Origin: an uncultured Opitutales bacterium
Lineage (GTDB): Bacteria; Verrucomicrobiota; Verrucomicrobiia; Opitutales; Intestinicryptomonadaceae
Reading direction: 5' to 3'
Length of the DNA: 64,000 nucleotides
Assembly: GCA_944389175.1 (NCBI GenBank)
Contig: CALXLK010000004.1
Location: 1 to 64,000 of the forward strand
How positions within the stretch are numbered: position 1 is the first letter of the stretch; every line of letters begins with the position of its first letter. The notes under the pieces are model-generated. The model did no database searches, was not told the origin of the DNA, and was given only the letters and a program-made list of their open reading frames with translations. Both the position numbers and the translations under genes were made by a program. Below are positions 34,423-42,921 of this stretch, in pieces.

Positions 34423-34517
34423 TGCGCCGAATTTTAAAAAAGCTTTCGCGTGTGTCGATTGCGCTTTGGCGCGGCGCGCGCGGGCTAATCGGTATAAAAA
34501 TAAACATAAAATTCTGA
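34422..34517 (+). CDS. Micro-ORF, 31 residues, basic amphipathic
   Basis: Its ATG overlaps the stop codon of the holin-like gene (taATG). It encodes MRRILKKLSRVSIALWRGAR followed by GLIGIKINIKF, a cationic amphipathic peptide. The overlap on both sides with neighbours argues that it is translated. It may affect the membrane during lysis. Confidence 0.5.
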   Translation: MRRILKKLSRVSIALWRGARGLIGIKINIKF

Positions 34518-34518
34518 A

Positions 34519-34935
34519 ATGCGAAGCTATCTTCTAAATATGGGCGTGCTCGGGGTTGTCGGCGGCATCAGCGACAGCGGCATTGCGTGGGTTATCGGTG
34601 CGCTTGCGGCGATTCCAACGCTGCTGTTTTGCGCCAATCAGGCGAAGCTGCTTTTTATGCGCAAGCCCTCTCTTGCCGAGCAATTCCGCGAAGTCAAGGA
34701 CTGCGACGAACGCTGCCAGACCGCCAACGCCCGACACGCCGAACTCTGCGCAAACACCGATGCCCGCCTGCGCGGAATCGTGGAAAAATCAGCCGCCAGC
34801 CGCGAGAAAATCTACGTGCGGCTCTCGTCGCTCGAAGCCGAACTTTCGGCAATAAAAAAAGAAAACGAGCTGCAAACTCAACGACTGTTCGAGCTTGCCG
34901 CGAAATTCGACCGTTTTATCGAAAGGCACTCCTAA
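34519..34935 (+). CDS. Phage membrane/coiled-coil protein (DUF2730-like)
   Basis: The 138-residue protein has a transmembrane helix near the N-terminus (GIAWVIGALAAIPTLLFC, about 21-40) and then a long helical, charged region (about 55-135) likely to be a coiled coil. DUF2730-type proteins occupy this place (Mu gp25) before gp26 and gp27. A role in lysis or packaging is unproven. Confidence 0.6.
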   Translation: MRSYLLNMGVLGVVGGISDSGIAWVIGALAAIPTLLFCANQAKLLFMRKPSLAEQFREVKDCDERCQTANARHAELCANTDARLRGIVEKSAASREKIYVRLSSLEAELSAIKKENELQTQRLFELAAKFDRFIERHS

Positions 34936-35205
34936 ATGAATCTACTACCCGAACAAAAAGAAATCTTGCGCCGAAACCTGCTTGAACAGCTTGAAGCGGC
35001 AAAACCGATGGGTATGAACGCGGCCTCGCTCGCCTACGGCGCGAAGCTGGGCGGTTTTAAACTCAGTGCGGAGGAAATCGCTGCAGAGCTTGACTACCTC
35101 GAATCGAAGGGGCTTGTCAAAATGGGTTCTGCCACGCTTTCGGCGGGCGTCAAGCTTTACAAAATCACGGCGGCGGGCACTGATTTTTTGGAAGGCAACA
35201 TTTAA
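34936..35205 (+). CDS. Winged-helix protein (Mu gp26 position)
   Basis: The 89-residue protein has a winged-helix layout (LEQLEAAKPMGMNAASLAYGAKLGGFKLSAEEIAAELDYLESKGLVKMG...). It starts right after the previous stop codon and abuts the gp27-like gene. In Mu-like phages a small gene of this type precedes the small terminase gene. Confidence 0.65.
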   Translation: MNLLPEQKEILRRNLLEQLEAAKPMGMNAASLAYGAKLGGFKLSAEEIAAELDYLESKGLVKMGSATLSAGVKLYKITAAGTDFLEGNI

Positions 35206-35760
35206 ATGGCGCGAATCGGGACAGTCGAAAAAAGCCTTTCCGCGGACGAGTTGCACGAGTTTTGCAGGCACCTTGCAAGTCTGCCTAATTTGACGCTCGA
35301 AACGATGCGCGAAGAGGCGGCGAAGCTCGGTATAGAGCTATCGCACGGGGCGGCGAGCCGCTTTAAAAACGGCACGTTTGCCGCGCATCTCGACCACCTG
35401 CGCCGCGCGAAGGAGCTTGTGATGCAGATTGAGCAGTTCGGCGGAGCTGACGCGGGCGCGAGCATTGCCGATGCGGGCGCAACCGTCCTGATGCAGCAGG
35501 TCTACGACACCCTCACGAGCGGCGAACCGATAGACTTCGACACGTTTTCAAAAATCATTTCGCGCCTGCGCAGCGGCGACCACCGCCTGCGCGAGCTCAA
35601 CGCAAAACTCGCCGAATACAAACGCCGCGAAGAGGAATGGCAGCGCAAGGAACAGGAGCGCGAAGAGACGAAAAAGCGGTCGCTTGCGGCGTTGCAGTCG
35701 GGCGGTGGGCTTTCGGACGAAGCCCTCGCGAAAATCGAATCAATCTTGGGGAGTCTGTAA
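35206..35760 (+). CDS. Terminase small subunit-like (Mu gp27, DUF3486)
   Basis: The 184-residue protein is mostly helical. The N-terminal helix-turn-helix (LSADELHEFCRHLASLPNLTLETMREEAAKLGIELSHGAASRFKNG) is followed by helices and a charged C-terminal helix, as in DUF3486. It is expected to recognise the phage end for headful packaging with gp28. It abuts the next gene (2-nt gap). Confidence 0.8.
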   Translation: MARIGTVEKSLSADELHEFCRHLASLPNLTLETMREEAAKLGIELSHGAASRFKNGTFAAHLDHLRRAKELVMQIEQFGGADAGASIADAGATVLMQQVYDTLTSGEPIDFDTFSKIISRLRSGDHRLRELNAKLAEYKRREEEWQRKEQEREETKKRSLAALQSGGGLSDEALAKIESILGSL

Positions 35761-35762
35761 AT

Positions 35763-37169
35763 TTGAAAGAGACAAAAACAGTCAAGGCGCGCAACCGCCC
35801 CGAATTGAAAATGGGAATCTTCCTGCCGTACCAGTGGCGTTGGATTACCGACCGCTCGGCGATTAAGATTATGGAGAAGAGCCGCCAGATAGGCATTTCA
35901 TGGGCGACTTCCTACGACGTTGTGCGCCAACAGTCGCTTGCGGCGACGAAGCTCGACTCGTGGATTTCCTCCCGCGACGAAATTCAGGCGCGGCTGTTTT
36001 TGCAGGACTGCAAGAAGTTTTCGGGGCTGTTGGACGTCGTGGCTTCGGAAGTTTCCGAAAAAATCTACAAGCTAAGCGAAAGCGAATCAATCACGGCGTT
36101 TGAAATGGCGTTTGCCAACAAGACCGTGATTCATTCGATGTCGTCGAATCCGGACGCGCAGGCGGGCAAACGAGGAACGCGCGTTTTGGACGAATTCGCC
36201 CTGCATAAGAATCCGAAGCTGCTTTATTCGATTGCGCTTCCGGGTATCACTTGGGGCGGGCAGATGGCGATTGTCTCCACGCACCGCGGCAAGCACAATT
36301 TCTTCAACAAACTTATCGAAGAAGCCCGCGACGGCGGCAACAAAAAGCGGGCATCTTTGCACCGCGTGAGTTTGCAGGACGCGCTCGACCAAGGCTTTTT
36401 GTGGGTGCTTCAACAAAAACTACCCGCCGCCGACGCGCGGCAGGAGATGGGCGAGTCCGAATATTTCGACTACGTGCGCAGCCAGTGCGCTGACGAGGAG
36501 AGCTTTTCGCAGGAATATATGTGCGTGCCCGCGGACGAATCGAGCGTGTTTATCACAAGCGACTTGTTCGACGCCGTGACCTACGGCTTGAGCGAAAACT
36601 GGCGCAAGCCGCTCGAAGACTGCGGCGAGCTTTTTGTGGGAATCGACATCGGGCACAAGCACGACCGCACGACGTGCTGGGTTTGGGAGAAAGTAGGCAA
36701 CGTCTATTTTCAGCGCGAATTGCGCGTTTTGCAGAACGCGAAATTTTCGGCGCAGGAGGCGGAACTTTACCCGATTCTTTCGCTTCCGAATATGCGCCGC
36801 TGTTGCATTGACGCAACGGGCATCGGCGCGCAGTTTGCCGAACGTGCGCAGGAGCGTTTCGGCAAGTATCGAATCGAAGCCGTGCATTTCACAAACGCCG
36901 TCAAGGCGGATATGGCATACAAACTCCGCGCGGCGTTCGAGGACAGAAACGTGCGCATTGCCGACGACCGCGAAATCCGCGCCGACTTCCGCTCAATTAA
37001 AAAAGAGGTCACGAGCGCGGGAGCTGTGCGCTTCGACGCCGAACGCACCGAATCGCTCGGGCACGGCGACCGCTTTTGGGGCGCGGCTCTGGGCTTCTAC
37101 GCGGGCGCAAAACCGAAAGAATCATACATTGTCCCGATTGCACGCAAAAGCGACAGGAGGCTTTTTTAA
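35763..37169 (+). CDS. Terminase large subunit (Mu gp28-like)
   Basis: The start was taken at TTG 35763, which has gggag about 10 nt upstream; the first ATG in frame (35811) would drop 16 residues. The 468-residue product has an ATPase domain (Walker A-like K39-S-R-Q-I-G-I-S46; SMSSNPDAQAGKRGTRVLDEFA) and an RNase-H-fold nuclease domain (VGIDIGHKHDRT, CIDATGIG, HGDRFWGAALG supplying acidic residues). It drives packaging of phage DNA from integrated copies. Confidence 0.87.
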   Translation: MKETKTVKARNRPELKMGIFLPYQWRWITDRSAIKIMEKSRQIGISWATSYDVVRQQSLAATKLDSWISSRDEIQARLFLQDCKKFSGLLDVVASEVSEKIYKLSESESITAFEMAFANKTVIHSMSSNPDAQAGKRGTRVLDEFALHKNPKLLYSIALPGITWGGQMAIVSTHRGKHNFFNKLIEEARDGGNKKRASLHRVSLQDALDQGFLWVLQQKLPAADARQEMGESEYFDYVRSQCADEESFSQEYMCVPADESSVFITSDLFDAVTYGLSENWRKPLEDCGELFVGIDIGHKHDRTTCWVWEKVGNVYFQRELRVLQNAKFSAQEAELYPILSLPNMRRCCIDATGIGAQFAERAQERFGKYRIEAVHFTNAVKADMAYKLRAAFEDRNVRIADDREIRADFRSIKKEVTSAGAVRFDAERTESLGHGDRFWGAALGFYAGAKPKESYIVPIARKSDRRLF

Positions 37170-38630
37170 ATGAAATCCGAAATCACAGACGAAAGAATTT
37201 TGTTCGAGCGCAGATGCCGCTATAACCCGCTTCTGGGCTTGCGGCCGCAGACGCTGCGCTCGGCGATAGACGCGTTCGAAGTCGGCTATATTTCGAAAGC
37301 CGCGCGAATTTGGGAAAAGCTCGAATCAACCGACGACACCGTGATTGCCGTGCGGCCAAAACGCCGCAAGCGCGTCTCGCGCCTGTCGTGGCAGATTGTG
37401 CCGTACGGCGCGGCGGGCGAGGAAACCGCCAACGCGCACGCCGAGGTTTTGGAGGATTTCTACAACAACGTGGCGTGGACGGACGCCTGCGAAAAGCACC
37501 GCGTGGGCGGGTTTTCGCGCCTCGTGGAGGCAATGCTCGACTGCATCGGCAAAAAATATTCCGTGCACGAAATCGTCTGGAATCCGCAGCCCGATATGCG
37601 CAGGCTTCGCGCGACGTTCAAATTCGTGCCGCTTTATTTTTTCGAGAACACAACGGGCAATTTGCGCCTGCTGCGCACGCCGAACGCAATTACGGGCGAC
37701 GAATTGAAGCCGAACAAATGGCTCGTTGCCGCGTCCGACGAGCCGCTGATGGCGGCGTGCTCGGTCTACTATCTTTTCAAACAGATGAGCCTTGCCGACT
37801 GGCTCGTGTTCTCGCGCCGCTTCGGCTCGGCGTTGGCTTGGCTTAAAACAAACGAGCCCGAGGGCACGCCCAAGTGGCAACAAATGGCGGAGATGCTCGC
37901 CAACATCGACAACGAAAGCTCTTTCATCACGGGCGACGCCGACACGCTGACGCTTTTGCAGGTTTCGGGACAGAACGCACCCTTCAAGGAAATCATCGAG
38001 CACCTCACGCGCCGCGTCATCACGATGTGGCTGGGCAGCGACCTCGCCACGATGTCTTCGCAGGACGGTGCGGGGGCAAGCTTGCAGGGCGAGTCGGGCG
38101 CGATGCTCGAAGACGACGACTGCCTGCTTGTGGAGGAAACGCTCGAACGCACGGTGTCGCGCTTCGTTATCCGCTACTACTTCGGAGATGTCGAACCCGC
38201 CGCGTTTTTGCAATTCCAGCGCACAGACCGTTCCGACAAACGCGCCGCGCTCGAACTGCTCGGAATGTCGGCGGACAGAGGCGTTGCGGTGTCGCAGAAG
38301 GCGTGGCGCGAGGCAAGCGGCATAGCCGCGCCCGACGACGGCGAGCCGATTATCGAAAAGGCGCAGACTGCAACCGCCGACGCTTTCGGCTCTTCGTTTG
38401 CGGGAAACGAAACAGACGACATCGCCGAACTTTCCCGCGCGATGACGGGCGACAAGAAACAAAAATTTCTCGACGAACTCGACCGCATCGACGCGATGAC
38501 CGACGCTTCGCAACGCGCCGACGCGCTTGTTGCGCTCGAAAAAAACTTGGGCGAGTTTTTCGACGGCGGCGACGCGGAGGCAACCGCGCTTTTTGAAATT
38601 TTGAAAAAGAGGATAGGCAATGAAAAATAG
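37170..38630 (+). CDS. Portal protein (Mu gp29-like, DUF935)
   Basis: The 486-residue protein matches the DUF935 portal layout. It starts YNPLLGLRPQTLRSAIDAFEVGYISKAARIWEKLESTDDTV, then RLSWQIVPYG, VHEIVWNPQ and the SGQNAPFKEIIEHLTRRVITMWLGSDLA segment of the channel region. It starts at the stop codon of gp28. The portal forms the head entry vertex and binds the terminase. Confidence 0.87.
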   Translation: MKSEITDERILFERRCRYNPLLGLRPQTLRSAIDAFEVGYISKAARIWEKLESTDDTVIAVRPKRRKRVSRLSWQIVPYGAAGEETANAHAEVLEDFYNNVAWTDACEKHRVGGFSRLVEAMLDCIGKKYSVHEIVWNPQPDMRRLRATFKFVPLYFFENTTGNLRLLRTPNAITGDELKPNKWLVAASDEPLMAACSVYYLFKQMSLADWLVFSRRFGSALAWLKTNEPEGTPKWQQMAEMLANIDNESSFITGDADTLTLLQVSGQNAPFKEIIEHLTRRVITMWLGSDLATMSSQDGAGASLQGESGAMLEDDDCLLVEETLERTVSRFVIRYYFGDVEPAAFLQFQRTDRSDKRAALELLGMSADRGVAVSQKAWREASGIAAPDDGEPIIEKAQTATADAFGSSFAGNETDDIAELSRAMTGDKKQKFLDELDRIDAMTDASQRADALVALEKNLGEFFDGGDAEATALFEILKKRIGNEK

Positions 38631-39861
38631 ACTTTCAAAAAATTTGCCCGTTTTCGGGCTTTCAACCCCCGACGGGGACAACTACCCAAAAAAAGCTTTG
38701 CGCGGGTTTTGCAACGGGTTTTTGTCGTTTTGCAACGGCATTGTGAACCGCGAGCGGGAATGGGCTTCCAACGAAGCCGCCGGAAAGGAATATTTTGTCC
38801 ACGAAACCGACCTCGCCTGCGCCGCAAACGAAAATTCCGACGGCTGGTATCTGATAGCCCCCTACGGCGATTTTAAGCACAGCGTCGGCGTGCAGCGTTT
38901 CGACGAAGCCGCCGCCAACGAAATAATCGGTTCGTTCAACTCGGTTTTGCAGCGGCTCAAACGCCGCGCGGGAATCACCGTGCCCGTGTTGATGGGACAC
39001 CCCGACGTCGGGCCCGACGGCCGTCCCGGAATTTCGACGCGCCATTTCGACAAGACCGTCTACGGCAAAGTCTGCGACTTGGCGAAGTCGCCCGACGGGC
39101 TGAAAGCCAAGATAGACTGGAAGCCCGAATTCTCCGCGCTTGAGCACGGGCTGCGCTTTTCGCCGTTTTGGCTGATGCACGGGATTTCGAAGGGCGTGTG
39201 GCGGCCGTCGTTCCTCGTTTCGCTCGGGCTTACGTCGTCGCCGAACATTCCGCACACCTCCGCCGCCAACGACAAGGCTGAATTTTTAGAAACCACCAAC
39301 CAAAAGGAAACAGATATGCTCAAAGCAATACTTGCCGCGCTCGGCTACTCCGAGGCGGAAATCGAAAACACGCTGGAAAACCGCGACGGAGCGGTTTCGG
39401 AGGACGCCGTAAAGGCGAAACTCGCCGAAGTATTATCCGCCGCGAAGTCGGCGCAAACGCAGGCGGAGACGGCGAAGACCGCGCAGGACGAAGCCGAGAA
39501 GAAACTCGCCGACGCGCAGACCGCCGCAGCCAACGAACGCGCGAAATTCGCCGAATACGTCGTAAACGGCGCGATAAAGTCGGGCAAACTCACCGAAGCC
39601 GACCGCGCCGCGAAGACGCAGGCGTTGGTCGATTCACCCGACATCGTCGCCGCCGCCAACGAAATCGACGAAGCCGAAAAGAAGGTGGAGACCGCATCGG
39701 AAACCGACGACCTCAAAAAGGGCGACGCGAAAGCCGCCGCCAAAAAGGCGTTCGACGAGCGCGTCGCGCAGTTCGAGGCGCAGGGCGACGACCACGCCAC
39801 CGCCACAGTCCGCGCCCGCCGCGAAATGCCCGAGCAATACAAACTGGCGTTCGAAAACTAA
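38620..39861 (+). CDS. Head protease/scaffold (Mu gpI-like)
   Basis: The 413-residue protein overlaps the portal gene by 11 nt. The N-terminal half is a Mu-type prohead protease (YLIAPYGDF, VPVLMGHPDVGPDGRPGISTRHFDKTVYGKV). The C-terminal half is a helical, Ala/Glu/Lys-rich scaffold. A good internal start at 39316 within this frame could make the scaffold alone, as in Mu genes I/Z. Confidence 0.82.
   Translation: MKNRLSKNLPVFGLSTPDGDNYPKKALRGFCNGFLSFCNGIVNREREWASNEAAGKEYFVHETDLACAANENSDGWYLIAPYGDFKHSVGVQRFDEAAANEIIGSFNSVLQRLKRRAGITVPVLMGHPDVGPDGRPGISTRHFDKTVYGKVCDLAKSPDGLKAKIDWKPEFSALEHGLRFSPFWLMHGISKGVWRPSFLVSLGLTSSPNIPHTSAANDKAEFLETTNQKETDMLKAILAALGYSEAEIENTLENRDGAVSEDAVKAKLAEVLSAAKSAQTQAETAKTAQDEAEKKLADAQTAAANERAKFAEYVVNGAIKSGKLTEADRAAKTQALVDSPDIVAAANEIDEAEKKVETASETDDLKKGDAKAAAKKAFDERVAQFEAQGDDHATATVRARREMPEQYKLAFEN
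39316..39861 (+). CDS. Probable internal scaffold product (Mu gpZ-like)
   Basis: ATG 39316 lies in the same frame as the protease gene and is preceded by aaaaggaaa. The 181-residue product MLKAILAALGYSEAEIENTL... would contain only the long helical scaffold. Many Mu-like and lambda-like phages make scaffold this way. Confidence 0.6.
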   Translation: MLKAILAALGYSEAEIENTLENRDGAVSEDAVKAKLAEVLSAAKSAQTQAETAKTAQDEAEKKLADAQTAAANERAKFAEYVVNGAIKSGKLTEADRAAKTQALVDSPDIVAAANEIDEAEKKVETASETDDLKKGDAKAAAKKAFDERVAQFEAQGDDHATATVRARREMPEQYKLAFEN

Positions 39862-39884
39862 TTTTCAACCAAAGGACACAAAAA

Positions 39885-40343
39885 ATGAAAAACATAAAAA
39901 AAGCACTCACCCGCCTTTTCGCTCCCCGCGCTTGGGCGGCAAACTCGCAAACGGCAGGCGTGCACGGCAACGGCGCGGTAAGCCTCGAAGCTTCCGCAGC
40001 AATCACGCGCGGCCAGATTGTCGGCTTCGACTCGGGCAAGATAAAGCCCGCAACGGGCGACATTCTGCCGATTGGCGTCGCCGACGACAACGCCGCAGCG
40101 GGCGAGGAAATCGCCGTTCTGCTCTTCGGCTCGACGCCCGGAACGCTTTCGGTTTTGTCCGCCGGCACAATCGCCGCTGGCAGCGAAGTATATTCCGAGG
40201 CTTCGGGCAAGGCTTCGGCGACGGCCCCCTCCGCTTCGGCCTCCAAATACTGCATCGGCATAGCCGTCGGCGCGGCGGCATCGGGCGACGAAGTCGAAAT
40301 CGCCCACTGCGTTGCCCGTAAAATAACAACCCCCGCTTCGTAA
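39885..40343 (+). CDS. Capsid decoration/cement protein-like
   Basis: The 152-residue protein has a beta-rich sequence (NGAVSLEASAAITRGQIVGFDSGKIKPATGDILPIGVADDNAAAGEEIAVLLFG) like DUF2190-type decoration proteins. It sits between the scaffold and the capsid gene, the usual position. The first 20 residues are basic and hydrophobic. Confidence 0.72.
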   Translation: MKNIKKALTRLFAPRAWAANSQTAGVHGNGAVSLEASAAITRGQIVGFDSGKIKPATGDILPIGVADDNAAAGEEIAVLLFGSTPGTLSVLSAGTIAAGSEVYSEASGKASATAPSASASKYCIGIAVGAAASGDEVEIAHCVARKITTPAS

Positions 40344-40361
40344 TAATCAACAAGGAAAAAT

Positions 40362-41312
40362 ATGGAAAACGTAATCAAAGAACTTACCGACGCGAACCTC
40401 AACAACGGCTTTGCGTGCGCGGCTAACGAACGTATGGCGGACTCCACCTTTTCGGAGGCGTTGACAAACTTCGTCGCGGGCGTCCACGACGCCGAAACCG
40501 AAAAGCTGCTCAACTTCATCGCGCCGCCCGTGCGCAGCGCCAGACGCTTCGAATTCCGCAAGGACAAGGGCGCGATTCTCTGGTCGGACGAATCCGACAG
40601 CCGCTCCGTCGGCGCGGACTTCCGCCGAATCAGCGTCGAGAGCGAGCGCGTTGATTCGAGCACCGTCAACCGCGGTCTCGTAATACGCATCGACAACGAC
40701 GAACGCTACGACGGCATCGAAGAGCAGAAAGTGCAGTCGCTGATTTTGCGCCTGATTCGCAACGAATGCCGCAGGGCCGTTGCGGGCTTGCTTGCCGCCG
40801 CGGGCACTGCTACCGAAAAGAGCTGGCTTACGGGCAACACAAAGACCGACCCCGACAGCGACATCATCGACCTCATCGAAAGTGTCGGCGACGATGTGGG
40901 CGTAGACCCCAACAGGCTGCTCTTCGGCCGGAAGGCGTGGAATGCGCGTTTCCGCGCTTACAGGGCTTCGCAGAACGCGTATGCGGGCGTTGCCGCGCGC
41001 GACGGTGTTTCGCAGCTCGCCGATATGTATGGCGTCGACGAAATCTACCGCGCAGGCGAACGCTATGCCGACAAGTCGGGCAAAAAATCCATAATGAAAA
41101 ACGACTACGTTGTGGCGTTCCTCGGCTGCGACAACCCCGTTGAAGGGCTCGACACTTCGGTGCTCAAACGCTTCTGGACGCCCTGCGAAGGTGGCGAAGC
41201 GTTCCGCGTCTATCGCGAAGAAAAGGCGAAGTATGTAGACATCACAGTCGAACACTACTCACGCATTCTCTCGACCGTCAGCGGCTGCGCCAAGGCGATT
41301 TCCATTGTTTAA
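40362..41312 (+). CDS. Major capsid protein (Mu gpT-like, HK97 fold expected)
   Basis: The 316-residue protein has the size of Mu gpT and follows the protease/scaffold and decoration genes. Segments such as FVAGVHDAETEKLLNFIAPPV and VDPNRLLFGRKAWNARFRAY fit a capsid of this group. The ribosome site aaggaaaaat precedes the ATG. Confidence 0.8.
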   Translation: MENVIKELTDANLNNGFACAANERMADSTFSEALTNFVAGVHDAETEKLLNFIAPPVRSARRFEFRKDKGAILWSDESDSRSVGADFRRISVESERVDSSTVNRGLVIRIDNDERYDGIEEQKVQSLILRLIRNECRRAVAGLLAAAGTATEKSWLTGNTKTDPDSDIIDLIESVGDDVGVDPNRLLFGRKAWNARFRAYRASQNAYAGVAARDGVSQLADMYGVDEIYRAGERYADKSGKKSIMKNDYVVAFLGCDNPVEGLDTSVLKRFWTPCEGGEAFRVYREEKAKYVDITVEHYSRILSTVSGCAKAISIV

Positions 41313-41394
41313 TCTACCGTTCGGCGGGCGCGGGGCAAAACCCGCTCCGCGTCCGCCTTTTCTTAAAATTCAACAGCAGTAAATTTTCAAAAAA

Positions 41395-42285
41395 ATGAAT
41401 CCGGTTTTTCCGTACTCCGGCGGCAAGAGGCGGCTTTTGAAATACATCTTGCCCGTGATACCAGAGCACTCAACCTACATTGAGCCGTTTGCGGGCGGGC
41501 TTGCAGTGTTTTTGGCGAAGCCCCGCGCGAAAGTCGAAGTCATCAACGACCTCAACGCCGAGGTTTCGGGCTTTTATCTTTACGTTCGCGAGCACTTGGA
41601 AAGCCTGCTTGCGGAGATGGAGTGGTATTTGCATTCTGTGGATATTTTCAACCGTTTGCGCGATTCGCGCGGGCTTACCGAGCTTCAGAAAGTGGCGCGG
41701 TGGTATTTGCTGAAAGTCTCGTCATTTTCTGGCTTCGGCGACTACTACGCGCGGGACTCGCGCGGCTATCGCGGATTTTCGCGCGACAGGCACGTGCCCG
41801 CAATTCGCGCCCTCCACGAGCGTTTGAAAGGCGTTTACATCGAGCGGCGCGACTGGCAGCAGGTGGTCGATTTCTACGACAACGAAGACGCGTTTGTGTA
41901 TTTCGATCCGCCGTATTGCACGGGCGACGCGGGCACTTACGAGGCTTTCGCGCCCGAAGATATGGAGATTCTGCGCAATAGGCTCTACACGCTCAAAGGC
42001 AAGTGGCTTCTCTCCTGCGACGGCTCTGACATTTGCCGCGAAATCTTCGGCGACTTTGCCAAAGTGGAAATCCCATTCAAATATTCGGCGGGCACGGGCG
42101 ACCGTGTGCGTCCCGAAAAGTCGGAAATGATTGTCGCCTGCGACGCGCTTGCAGAGGCGTTGCAAAACGCCTGCAACCCCGCCAAAAGCCCGATTTTTAT
42201 TGATAGCAACGATACCCCCCCCCCGAGAAAAACGCCCGCAGGCGTGCCTCTGCGCGGCGTAGGGCTGCTTGAAATTGCCGCTTAA
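41395..42285 (+). CDS. D12-class (Dam-type) DNA adenine methyltransferase
   Basis: The 296-residue protein has motif X FPYSGGKR (5-12), the AdoMet motif YIEPFAGG (28-35) and the catalytic motif DPPY (171-174), with TGxxDRVRPEKSEMIV near the end. It should methylate adenine in a short DNA site, perhaps protecting phage DNA from restriction. It is inserted between capsid and gp36-like genes. A run of ten C at 42215-42224 lies in the last 25 codons and could allow frameshifts. Confidence 0.88.
   Translation: MNPVFPYSGGKRRLLKYILPVIPEHSTYIEPFAGGLAVFLAKPRAKVEVINDLNAEVSGFYLYVREHLESLLAEMEWYLHSVDIFNRLRDSRGLTELQKVARWYLLKVSSFSGFGDYYARDSRGYRGFSRDRHVPAIRALHERLKGVYIERRDWQQVVDFYDNEDAFVYFDPPYCTGDAGTYEAFAPEDMEILRNRLYTLKGKWLLSCDGSDICREIFGDFAKVEIPFKYSAGTGDRVRPEKSEMIVACDALAEALQNACNPAKSPIFIDSNDTPPPRKTPAGVPLRGVGLLEIAA
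42215..42224 (+). repeat. C10 homopolymer within the methylase gene
   Basis: Ten consecutive C encode part of the Pro run near the methylase C-terminus. Such tracts are prone to slippage, so they can act as contingency loci. Confidence 0.8.
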
Positions 42286-42301
42286 ACGAAAGGTGAAAAA
42301 T

Positions 42302-42757
42302 ATGTCTTGGATAAGTCTTACGGAGCGAAACGTCGCGAAATATCAGGCGGGCGGAATGGTCGAAGCCTACAAGTCGGCAGCGTTGTCGGACGAAACGCTC
42401 GAACCGCTCGCCGAGGTAATTGCGGGCACGGTAAATCTCGTGCGCGGCTACATCAAAACGGGCGGCTATTCCGTCGACCGCGACGCCTCTAAAATTCCGT
42501 CCGAGTTGGAGACGGCCGCGCTTGCAATAATCGTCGCCACAATCAAGCCGCGAATCATGCAGGAGCTGAGTTCGACCGAATCGGCGAACCTCTCCGACGC
42601 GCGGCAGCTGTTGCGCGACATTGCCGCGAAAAAGTTCGACGTGTCAACTCCCGACGAACCCGAAGCCGCATCGGAGACAACGCAATCGAGCGGCGGCTGT
42701 GTCCTTGTGCGCCCCGCGCGCGGGACACCGCAGAGGAGTGATTACGATGGACTGTAA
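42302..42757 (+). CDS. Phage head-completion/gp36-like protein
   Basis: ATG 42302 with aaaggtg upstream gives 151 residues. The helical start (WISLTERNVAKYQAGGMVEAYKSAALSDETLEPLAEVIAGTVNLVRGYI) resembles the Mu gp36 / DUF1320-type head-to-tail connector family. It follows the methylase gene and precedes an inverted-repeat element. Confidence 0.6.
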   Translation: MSWISLTERNVAKYQAGGMVEAYKSAALSDETLEPLAEVIAGTVNLVRGYIKTGGYSVDRDASKIPSELETAALAIIVATIKPRIMQELSSTESANLSDARQLLRDIAAKKFDVSTPDEPEAASETTQSSGGCVLVRPARGTPQRSDYDGL

Positions 42758-42760
42758 TTT

Positions 42761-42915
42761 AATGAAGAATGAAGAATGTAGAATGAAGAATTGTTTTATT
42801 CAACACCCTTTGCGTATGCCGAAAGCTTTATGCCCAATCATAAGGCCAAGCGGATTTTCCAGTAAGAATGTAGGCAACGCCGCCACCCAATTCTTCATTC
42901 TTAATTCTTAATTTT
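42761..42915. mobile_element. Inverted-repeat element A (no ORF), about 155 nt
   Basis: It starts with aatgaagaatgaagaatg and ends with the inverse (attcttcattcttaattc). Its core at 42819-42843 is the inverted counterpart of the core of element C at 47420-47444 (both read cataaagctttcgg on one strand). It separates the gp36-like and MuF genes. Confidence 0.7.
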
Positions 42916-42921
42916 CCACAA

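Noticed and set aside
37326..38681. 451-codon minus-strand ORF opposite the portal gene
   Set aside because: The portal gene on the plus strand has clear family features and tight gene junctions; this is shadow.
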